This document shows positions 1 to 8,390 of a DNA stretch of 27,415 bases, in pieces. Position 1 is the first letter of the stretch; each line of letters begins with the position of its first letter. A model generated the notes under the pieces. That model searched no databases. It was not told where the DNA came from and worked only from the letters and a program-made list of their open reading frames with translations. Position numbers and translations under genes: made by a program. The stretch is from positions 1,544,013 to 1,571,427 of the forward strand of contig MNCI01004170.1 of assembly GCA_015680685.1 (NCBI GenBank), written 5' to 3'. This DNA comes from Gnetum montanum. Taxonomy: Eukaryota; Streptophyta; Gnetopsida; Gnetales; Gnetaceae.

Positions 1-40
1 AGATCTTGAATACGCCACTGGGTTACCAAGTAGTCATACT

Positions 41-149
41 AGATGCTCGTAATCAAGTCGTACTCATATCGCATGCAATGAGCAGCCAATTCCTTGACTA
101 TCTGTACACATCCTTAGATGCTTGTAATCAAGTCGTACTCATACCGCAT
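41..149. repeat. 34-bp direct repeat, two copies (41-74, 116-149)
   Basis: Two copies beginning AGATGC and containing TAATCAAGTCGTACTCAT match at 32 of 34 positions, with starts 75 bp apart. They lie in the U5 part of the LTR. Short repeated TTACCAAG-like motifs occur in the equivalent part of the LTR at 11089-12004, so this stretch seems prone to repeat formation. Confidence 0.8.
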
Positions 150-428
150 TCTAGGAGTTTAAGGGTGAGAGAAAAAATAATAAATAAAATCCTATTCCAT
201 GCACTGCAAGGTTTATCTAGGAAGTTCGTCTTTATTGCTATACACAACTTGTGTTCAAGTACAATGTTGCTCGAATAAAGATCCGTTTACTTTAGGACTC
301 CTACTGCAGGCACATGGAAAATATTCTATCTCTGGAGTGATCAAACTACTAGAGTATCCCTACTTCTAACTCAGGATGGGAAAACAAGGGAGATCCACCT
401 CTTATTTATAGATATGGCGGCAGACCAT

Positions 429-448
429 GATATCGCGTACGCGATATC
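429..448. promoter_or_regulatory. Perfect 20-bp palindrome in LTR U3
   Basis: GATATCGCGTACGCGATATC reads identically on both strands. It lies about 20 bp upstream (minus-strand sense) of the TATA box at 403-410. The plus-strand LTR has three related CGATATCG cores in the same place. The position suggests a transcription-factor site or part of the LTR enhancer; the function is inference. Confidence 0.7.
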
Positions 449-472
449 GCAGCTCATGTGAATCATGTCTCA

Positions 473-2638
473 TCAAAGAGATTCATTTATTTTTGCCTTT
501 GCCATTTGGATGTGCTTCTTGTTTACTTCTTTCTACAGGCCAACTTGGTCTCTCTAGTGGTTTTTAACTTTTTCAAACTTCAAAGCTTCATTTTTCCATA
601 AGGCAATCCCAATAGCAAATTTCTGGTGCAAGGCATGAACTTCCTCCATTGATAGATTTTAATTTTCTATGGCCAATTTCCTTAATTTCATATTCACCTT
701 GGCTAGATTCTCTTGCTATTGATGAATGAACTCTTACATTTGTTCTTTTTGGGCATCAACATTATGTAGACAATGATTTTATGTAGTTAGTGCTTCATTC
801 TCTTGGCACATTTGAGTCAAGTCCTTCTAAACTAAATACATTTTCACTTATGTTATGGACTAGCTAAAGATGGTCGTCACTGCTTCCTCCTCAACTTTCC
901 TGAATTGTTCTTGAAACTGTTGGAAAGCTTCATCTTTGGTTATTGTTGGTTTGAGGAGTGTAAAATTAGCAAGGTAGGCACATAATTTGGAAACCTCTAT
1001 GGTCAAGCATTGATTTTGTGCTTGAACCATTTCGAGCTGCCCCTTCAAGATGATGCATTTTCCACTTGCTTCTACTAGCTTCGACTAGGTTGTAGTGATG
1101 TTATCTAAAAAATCAAAGATATCTGGAATTTTTTGCCCAACCCCCACTAGTCGATCTAGTAATTCTTCATGTTGGAATGCATTCAGTTTTTTGTTGATTG
1201 TTCCTATAGACATCTACACATCTTGAAGTGTAGATACATCTGGTATAGATGCCGTAGGTGCATTGAGTGCTTCAATGACATGATCAACAACTATCTCAAC
1301 TATAGTCTCTTACTCTTGGTGTTGCATCACCAGGACAATAGCCCCTTCACCTTCCTCCAAATGCATCTAAAAGGAGGCATCATTCCCAAAGATTTCTAGA
1401 AATAAATGGTATTGTGATAGTGACACCATCACCTCTTGAGCATTAGGATCAAATCTCATGGGCAACTGCATTCATTGGATAGAGAATATTGGTCCACACC
1501 TCTCCATCTGGCTGATTGTTTAAGCCACCTCATTAAGGGAACTCATTGATGATCAATACATAGATGGATTTGCACTACTCGTCTTTGCATGCTACTCTCA
1601 CTCATACAAGAGCTTCTCTCAAATTTTGCACAAGCGCTCAATGGTTGCATGGGCCTTTGGTGTTGTTTCTTGAGGAAGCAATGGAGGTGGAAATTGCTAC
1701 TCTTCTTGAGTCATTGTTGTCATCTTTTCCTTCATGATTTTAGACCATGAAGCCAAGGCAACATGCCTGATTATGTCATTGGCATAGTAAATGATTTTTG
1801 CCCTTTTGTATGGTTTTTGGATAAGGCACAGAAAGGGCAAGGTTTTCCTTCCTTCCATGTTCATTTTCCTTGAAACACTTCTCAATCTCCAAATAGATCA
1901 ATTGTGGAAGGTTTATGGGAAATCTCTTGCTTAGAGAGGTACATGTTCCAATGGAAAAAATAGTTACCTTTCTAGGCCTCACTGTGGGATTAAGGTGACA
2001 AGCCACAATTTTAAAGTAGATACATTTTTCCAATGTGAGCATGCCATACTCTTTACGGTTGACCCCATAACAACATTGAGTCCACTCCTTTTTGACCTTA
2101 GGATCACCTTTTGTTGATAGCTCTACCAACTGTGTCCCAATATAAGGCAACCCCAATGCCTTCAGAATAGCCTTGGTTGAGTAGGACACATAAATATCCT
2201 TGATTTTTACTATGGACCTTAGCCTTCTATTATTCCAGAAGAGATATGTCTCTCCCATGTACCATTCCCCATTGAATGTGATGATTGGCCACATGGGAGA
2301 GGTTTGTAGTTGTGTTTTGACTTCTACTAGAGCTTTCTCTAGAAATGGTCTAAAGTTTATTTTCTAGAGAACTAAGCATTGGATCTCTTGGGACCTAATG
2401 ATGTTAAGACAAGCTTGAGTCCTTGTGCTTGTCCTTACTATGATTGCTATGTTGGCACTTCTTCTTCTAGAATCTGTCAAATAGATTTCACTTCAGACTC
2501 CTCACAAAGAGGTCTCATTGCATGGGTTGCCTTTGGTGGTTCTTGGGCTTGTTCTTGTTGACCCCTTCCAGCTTTGGGTTGTTTCTCCCTTGGTTGAGAG
2601 AATTCTCCTTCCTACAGGCATTTTAGTCTTGGTGCCAT
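473..2638 (-). pseudogene. Decayed env-position/extra ORF of the left retroelement, with a coiled-coil-like C-terminus
   Basis: A long minus-strand frame begins at ATG 2638-2636, directly after a splice-acceptor-like TAG. It shifts frame early, stays open from 2294 to 1776, shifts once more near 1776-1885, and then follows one frame to 473 despite about twenty stops, mostly TAG. The N-terminal half (for example YSTKAILKALGLP) recalls the 'putative plant transposon protein' or ATHILA ORF-1 domains, from memory and unconfirmed. The C-terminal half is rich in E, K, Q and L and looks coiled-coil (for example EAFQQFQEQFRKVEEEA near 910-960). The frame ends in a TGA at 475-473 formed by the first LTR bases. 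Lying downstream of integrase, it sits where Athila elements carry their env-like ORF. I see no clear transmembrane segment. It cannot be expressed intact. Confidence 0.6.
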
Positions 2639-2946
2639 CTATAATCACAATAAGACCATGGGTTAGTAGTCACTGTGTAACATGAAGTAATTGGAATACC
2701 TTTATCTCTTTAGGATAGTTACACTTGGCTAAGTTGTAATTATGGCTAATTTAATTACTCTAATCATTAGTTTATTTATGTGTTGTTGTTAATAAATCAT
2801 CTCGGAGGTTGTTGAAAGGGTTAAATTTCAAAAAAATTGATGTTTGTGCATTGTTAAGGTTATTAATCCTTTGGGAAAGTTAGAAATTTTTTCAAAAATT
2901 TCATCACAAATCTTAAGGTTTGTGGCCCCCACGATAAATAGCTTAC
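2639..2946 (-). other. Possible intron upstream of the env-position ORF
   Basis: The minus strand reads AGAG|GTAAGC at 2947/2946, a good plant donor, and GATTATAG|ATGG at 2639/2638, an acceptor directly before the ORF's ATG. The 308-bp interval is AT-rich and holds no coherent frame. Spliced env-like RNAs are known for some plant Ty3/gypsy elements. Alternatively, TGGCACCA at 2637-2630 matches the first eight bases of the right element's primer-binding site, so this could be the end of a nested LTR; against that, no CA terminus precedes it. Confidence 0.4.
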
Positions 2947-3093
2947 CTCTAGTAACTACAAGGATGAAAAACAAGGTGATTTGGACAAACGATTGGGAAG
3001 TTAAGGGCTCTGGAAGCTTTTGGGCTCTCAAAAATGGCAAAAACTCCTTGTGTATTATGAGGCAAATGAAAAAAATTTCTAAGTGTGTGGTGG

Positions 3094-3190
3094 TATATAT
3101 AGGACTTTTTCATTGCATCAACAAGGCCTTGTCGACGGGGCCTCATTAATGTGGTCGGCTATGTTGATGAGGCCTCATCGATGTAGCTAT
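3094..3190 (-). promoter_or_regulatory. TATA box with U3-like palindromic repeats (internal promoter or nested LTR U3)
   Basis: TATATATA lies at 3094-3101. Just upstream on the minus strand are two perfect palindromes, ACAAGGCCTTGT (3121-3132) and GATGAGGCCTCATC (3166-3179), plus further GGCCTCAT-type words. The U3 of the LTR at 11089-12004 has the same vocabulary upstream of its own TATA box (11891-11984). The sequence downstream does not resemble R/U5 of the other LTRs: it lacks GTAGGAGTC and AATAAAG. The order TATA, leader, donor, intron, ATG makes it a candidate promoter for the ORF at 2638-473. Confidence 0.5.
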
Positions 3191-3985
3191 TGACCACCGT
3201 AAACAACCATTGACTTTAGTTAAGCTTGCAAAAAAAAGAGTTTTTGAATGAGATTGGGATCATATGAAATCTCAAAGGATCAAGAATAGTATGAAAATAT
3301 GAGAAGAGGGTGTTGGAGCTCATAAATTTGGAAAAAATTAAGAAAAATGATTTGGGGGATGAGTGAAATAAAAGGTTAAGGAGCACTGAGCAGAATACAC
3401 AATGGAATACACAAAAGATAGAATTGTAGCAATGTCTAAGGTAAGGAACCTAACTAACCAAACCAAGAGCTATGCAAGTGGGTCCTTCCCATAGTAGGCT
3501 CATGCTCTTGTTGCCCTTGCATAACCTCAACTAAGGAGTCCATGGGCCCCATAGTTAATTAATGATCATGAAAAGTTAAGGACCAATCGAAAAGAATTTA
3601 TCCAAGAATTCAAACACATCAGAACAAGACATAGAACATAATATAAAACCTGGCAATGAGGTGAGTTATGGTAGCTTGGATGAATAACAGAGAGGGTGGA
3701 ATGGAATTCGAAATTGAGGTCATAAGAAGTCCCTTGTGGGATTTGTATTTACAATGACTTGAGAAGATCCATCCTTAGTCCAAACCAAAACTAGTCACTT
3801 TTAGTGACTTCGCATCACCACTCTGAGACTAGTCCACCCGCACAAGACATGAGAGTGCTTCCACAAAAATAACCACCATTCCATAAAGAGAAGAAAAGAG
3901 AGAGGTAGAAAGTGAGAGAGGGCCTTAGTTAGAGGGGACCTTTAGACATGGGTTCATGTCTTTCTAGTCCCATAACTAGTGCTTG
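3191..3985 (-). other. Non-coding 3' region of the left retroelement
   Basis: No coherent frame is seen on either strand. The highest-coordinate end continues the similarity to the right element, which carries the reverse complement of AGTGCTTGTAGCC at the window edge. The rest has no counterpart in the window because the right element is cut there. A purine-rich stretch near 3888-3930 lies on the plus strand, the wrong strand for this element's polypurine tract. I cannot place the element's true 3' LTR junction in this stretch. Confidence 0.5.
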
Positions 3986-3999
3986 TAGCCTATTTATTT

Positions 4000-4170
4000 G
4001 TCTAAGGGGTGTGCTTTGAATTCCCATTGTTTTTTCGTTTTTGAATTTTTGGATGGGAACCACACCATGCAAAGACTTATTTTTTTATTATGTCTAAGGG
4101 GTGTGATTTGAATTCCCATCATTTTTGTTTTTTGAATTTTGAATGGGAACCACACCATGCAAAGACTTTA
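4000..4170. repeat. Tandem repeat, 92-bp period, two copies
   Basis: The copies start at 4000 and 4092, each with GTCTAAGGGGTGTG, then TTGAATTCCCAT, a T-rich spacer, and ATGGGAACCACACCATGCAA. Each unit is itself roughly an inverted pair (GAATTCCCAT / ATGGGAACC). The right element has a single unit in the opposite orientation at 27321-27388, so the motif belongs to the element family and was duplicated in this copy. Confidence 0.85.
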
Positions 4171-4780
4171 TTTGACTTCCTATTAGTGGGTGAAATGGAA
4201 TGGTAAGAAGTCTATGAAAAACACTTAAGCACTCAAGCAAGTAGAAGAGTAAAAAGAGTATTGAGTCCCCTTGAAGTCACACCCTTTACAAACCTTTCCT
4301 AATTCCAAAACTACCAAGGTTATTGATTGATTAAAAGTTTCTTTAATGAAAGGGATCTCAAATTTCCAGAACAAAGAAAACCATAGAGTTTATTGGATGG
4401 GTGGATGAAATGGACTTACTGCCTATTCCATGAAAAATAAACTGTTATAGTAATCAGACAACAGAATTTAAAAATAGAAACCAGACATTGACAATCACAA
4501 CATTAAGCACAAACCATCATTAGTAAACAACAATGGCATTGTGTCCTGTCGCACTAAAGAATTTTTTATTGGCAAAAATAAGGAAATATCATACTTGAAC
4601 AAAATAAAACAAAGTAAAATATATAAGAAAGTGTAAAATAATCAAGAAAGGCTCAAATGTACTAACAATGATATAAAATTAGAAAAAAATTGAAAATAAA
4701 AAATTTACAAAATAAATAATTTGCAAAAATCAAAAACATGAAAAAAAAAGTAGAAAAACTAAGAAGCCATATGGATTGTT
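4171..4780 (-). other. 3' untranslated region between integrase and the tandem repeat (left element)
   Basis: AT-rich, without a supported gene. The segment around 4273-4295 (TGAAGTCACACCCTTT on the plus strand) is the reverse complement of 27190-27210 in the right element, so both copies share this part of the 3' region. A-rich plus-strand sequence fills about 4560-4760. Confidence 0.6.
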
Positions 4781-6045
4781 AGCATAGACGGCCATCTCCC
4801 CCATGACCGAGTTGGAAGAAGGAGATCTGAGAAATGGAATGTGGTTGTCCATCTATTAAGGTGGTAGTTGCATTATCCTATCTTGGTTTGATGAAAGGTT
4901 TTACTTGTTGGATGTTGATCAACTGGAGCTTTCAGGCTTGTAGATCATCATGGATCTTGAGGAAGAGGTTTTATCAATTATATAAGGTCCCTCCCATAAT
5001 GTTTGAAATTTTTCCTTCTAGGGTACATGTGTGGGGTTCCAATAGAGGACCTTATCTCCTAGTTGAATTTTTACTTTTCTTATTCTAAGGTCATGACATT
5101 GCTTATTGAATGCCTTGTGCACCTCATTCAAAGATAGGATCACCAATTGATTTTCATCTAGCACATTTAGATTGATTAATCTTTCTTTCTATGCTAGACT
5201 TAGGTCAAGATTCAGATCATAGGCTATTGAGAGTGTACGAAGCTCAAACTAGATTGGAAGCATTGGAAGCCTTTTATACATCAACTCGTAGGGAGTGTAG
5301 CCAATAGGAAGTTTCCATGTTGAACAGTAAGCCCAGAGGGCATTATTAAGTTTTGTACTCCAATCTTTCCTATATATGCTAATGGTCTATGTTAGTATTT
5401 TTGTGATCTCCTGGTTGGTTACCTTTGCTTGGCTATTGGCTTGGGGGTGATAGGGTGTTGTTAATTTATGTTCAATCCCCAAGCATTGCATTAACTTTCT
5501 AAAAGTGGTACCTATGGAATGAGTTCCATTATTATAAATTAGTAAGCATGGCATCCCAAACCTATTTACAATATTTTTTTTGTATAAAACTAGCAGCAGT
5601 GGATGATGTACAATTAGTAATGGCTACTGCTTCTACCCATTTTGTGTAGTAGTCAACTACTATGATGATTTATGCCTTTCCATTAGACCTAAGTGTGATG
5701 GGACCCATGAAGTTAGTTCCCCATATGTCAAAAGGTTCCAATGGTTGAATCCACTGTTGAGGACCTTCCATGTGAGCAATCATCCCCTCATCTCATTGAT
5801 AATGTTCACAAGATTGGATAAACTAATGGACATCCCTGAAGATTATAGGCCAATAGTATCCTACCATCAATATTTTTGTGGCCATGCATCTCCCAGCATA
5901 GTGGCCTCCACAAGGTCTTTCATGAGCATCTTGGAGAATGCACAATTGATCTTCATTAGGGAAATACCAATGAATCAGGCCATCAATGCATTCCTTGTAA
6001 AGATGTCCATTGATTTCTATAAAATATTTGGTCCAATGAAGAAAT
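4781..6045 (-). pseudogene. Integrase region of the left retroelement, catalytically dead
   Basis: The frame matches Ty3/gypsy integrase in the other copy: a damaged HHCC zinc-binding region, the catalytic core, and a C-terminal part with LGDKVLYWNP-like sequence near 5030-5070. All three catalytic acids are replaced. The first aspartate is Asn (codon 5714-5712, NFMGP), the second is Asn (5533-5531, NNGTH), and the glutamate is Lys (5425-5423, QAKVTN). The D-35-E spacing is still exact. A cysteine of the CxxC pair is Tyr. Stops and indels break the frame. In a working element this enzyme would insert the cDNA into the host genome. Confidence 0.85.
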
Positions 6046-6590
6046 TATTGTCTCTTTCTAAAGTCAAGATCTTGTGGCACCTTTTGAGTGAGAAGATAAG
6101 TGAGGATGTCATTGTACCATGTTGTTTCTGTGGGTGTTTGATCATTTATTTCTCCTATAAAGAGGAGTTTGTCTAGAAACTGATCAAAGAGCAAGCTTTC
6201 CTCCTCTTTATTATCCCATCTTAAGTGAGAGAGGTGGTCAACAACCACATTCTTAGTCCCTTTTTGATCTACCATCATGAGATCAAATTCTTGCATGATC
6301 ACAAGCCATCATATGACACAAGGGCTCACCGTTGGCTTGTTCATGAGCAAGTGGATTGCACTATTATTCATGTGCACAAATACTTTATAGCTAAGCACAT
6401 AGTGCCTAAACTTTTCTAGAGCATACACCATGGCCATTAGTTCTTTTTTGTGGTGGTGTAATTTAATTGTACTTCCAAAATGCTTCAACTTGTGTCTTGG
6501 ATGTAGTATGGATCTTCTTATTATCTATCTACATGAGCACTACTCCCAATGTGTAGTTAGATGCATCTGTCATGATGAGGAAAGGTCTGG
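6046..6590 (-). pseudogene. RNase H region of the left retroelement
   Basis: The MTDAS motif with the first catalytic Asp survives (TDAS at 6570-6559), followed in damaged form by EKFRHYVL and, near the end, KGTKNVVVDHLSHL. This is the usual RNase H tail of Ty3/gypsy polyproteins, which removes the RNA strand after reverse transcription. Several stops and frameshifts lie between the motifs. It follows RT directly and runs into the RNase H-integrase linker. Confidence 0.8.
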
Positions 6591-7480
6591 ACCAGTCTGG
6601 TGCTCATAGGATTGGTGTTTCTATGAGTTTCTCCTTTAACTATTAGAATGCATGTTCACATCCCTTAGTCAAGATGAAAGTGCATATTCCTTTATAATCT
6701 CTACCAATGGTTTTGTGAGCTTAGACAAATTCTTTATGAATCATCGATAATAGCCAATGTGTCCAAGGAATGACCAAACATCTTTAACTGTCTCTGGTTG
6801 GTATGTTATTCCTTGGATGACCCTTATCTTTTCTGGGTCTACCTCAATCCCTACTTGAGTGATTTTATGCCCTAGTACAATGCCTTCTTGGACCATGAGA
6901 TGGCTCTTTTGCCAGTTGAGTCATAGATTTTTTTTAGCACATCTCTTTAATACTTGCTCAAGTTGGTCCAAGGCTTGCTCAGATGTAGCTTCATAGGTGG
7001 AAAAGTCATCCATGAAGAATTTCACACCATTACCGATCTACTATTGGAAAATACTAAGGACCAAGCATTGAAATGTTCTAGGGGAATTGCACAGACCAAA
7101 TGGCATCTTACAATATGCAAAAGTCCCTCAAGGACTTGTAAATGTTATCTTGGCTTGATCTTCTAGTGCAATTTGGATTTGGGTATAACCACTATAACCA
7201 TCCAAGAAGCTAAAATAACAATTCTCAGATATGGTGTCCAACACTTGATCCATAAATGAAAATGGAAAATGATCTTTAAATGTTGCCATATTCAAAATCC
7301 TAAAGTTGATGCAAACCCACCACTTAGCATCTTTCTTTATCACAAATACGAGTGGGCTAACCCACTTACTATCCGTGATGGGATAAATGATCCTTTCCTT
7401 GAGGAGTTGTTCAATTTCCTCCTTAATGATCTGCTTCAATTTGGGATTCAACCACCTCTACAGCTACCTTCTAGGTTTCA
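6591..7480 (-). pseudogene. Reverse transcriptase of the left retroelement
   Basis: The stretch 7451-7128 is open and reads as RT fingers and palm: MNPKLKQIIKEEIEQLL, WVSPLVFVIKK, FSFLDGYSGYTQIQIA. The catalytic box is FMDD at 7016-7005 (YMDD or FVDD is usual). Downstream, VQEGIVLGHKI and SFLGHIGYYR mark the connection domain. TAG stops interrupt the part after 7128. The conserved Arg of the KWRVC motif is Trp here. Motif order and wording are those of the Athila/Tat branch of Ty3/gypsy. Confidence 0.9.
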
Positions 7481-7924
7481 TGGCTAGGTCAATGTAAATG
7501 CGATGCTAGCATATCCTTGGATCGATTCCTGTTAGCTTAGGATATGATCAAGAAAATGTTGTTGGTCATTTGTTAACCACCTTTAACAACTTTTCTTTTT
7601 ATTCAGGAGCAATTTTGGCATTAATTATGATTAGTTTACCATTGTTTAAAAATGCATATTCCATGTCAGTCGATAAATTTGTTAGCTCTAGGGGGTCCTG
7701 ATGAAGTTATCAAGGATTTCCAACTCTCCCCAATAGGTATCATCATCTTCATCAAAGAGTTGGGGATGAACTTGTTCAAGTTTATACATGCCTTCAACAT
7801 AAGCAGATGTTAAGCTCTCAGTTGGTTCCATGCATAATGTGCTACTATTTCAGTCAACTATTAGCCACTGGGTGCCCTCTTGTTTTGTGGTTGCTATGTA
7901 CAGATACTGTTGAATATTGATTTC

Positions 7925-8390
7925 TTATGCATACTGATTGCATGCTTCAATGTATGTACTTTTGATAGACCAAATCTTTTGCACACAATTGCACCTATTA
8001 TCATTATACATGATGCATAGAATGTACTTCTTCTCTATCTTACCCAGTTCATTTTCTTTGGATATTTCTAGAGATAGATCCCTTATGCTCATACATGCAT
8101 TGACCGTGCTTAACCAAGGTCTTTCCATAATGATGGGAAAGTCACTTTTGCAATCTTCAACCTTGATCACTAGAAAATCAATAGGATAGGACCACCCACA
8201 AACTATGGTCACAATGTTCTCTACTAATCCTAGAGGGATAGTAATTGACTGATTTCCCAATTCTAGATGGATGTTGCTCTTCTTGAGAGGTGGTAGGTTC
8301 TAGGCCTTATACATGTCATGGAAGATGAGATTAACTATAGAACTAGAGTTAAGAAGACCCTTACATGGCTCATGTCCAACGATTTGCAAG
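7925..8390 (-). pseudogene. Retropepsin-type protease region of the left retroelement
   Basis: It has the Athila-type protease tail (PLGLVENIVT, then FPIIMERPWLSTVNA) in an open stretch from 8260. The active site, LLDLGSS in the right copy, reads LLNSSS here: the catalytic Asp is Asn at 8350-8348 and the Gly is Ser. The enzyme would process the Gag-Pol polyprotein, and this copy could not. The stretch 7480-7925, between protease and RT, holds only a weakly conserved, frame-broken linker. Confidence 0.8.

Larger units (their letters stand above)
1..475 (-). repeat. LTR of an Athila-like Ty3/gypsy element (3' LTR position, truncated by the window edge)
   Basis: Read on the minus strand it starts TGATGAG at 475 and runs off the window. 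It has the same order of signals as the other two LTRs here: U3 palindromes, TATAAATA (complement of 403-410), the conserved block GTAGGAGTC, then AATAAAG (complement of 231-236) and a conserved ATAAACCTT. It differs clearly from the LTR at 11089-12004 and looks closer to the plus-strand LTR near 19600, sharing its GATATCG-type palindromes. Its U5 part has a 34-bp direct repeat (41-74 and 116-149). The LTR start is inferred from the shared TG and from the coding frame that ends on it. Confidence 0.8.

Noticed and set aside
2636-2950. Ordinary 5' LTR of a nested element ending at 2640 with TGGCACCA as primer site
   Set aside because: Kept only as an alternative: no CA terminus, no R/U5 landmarks of this family, and the primer match stops after eight bases.
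5745-6176. Plus-strand open stretch of 143 codons
   Set aside because: It is antisense to the HHCC part of the left element's integrase, whose motifs are clear on the minus strand.
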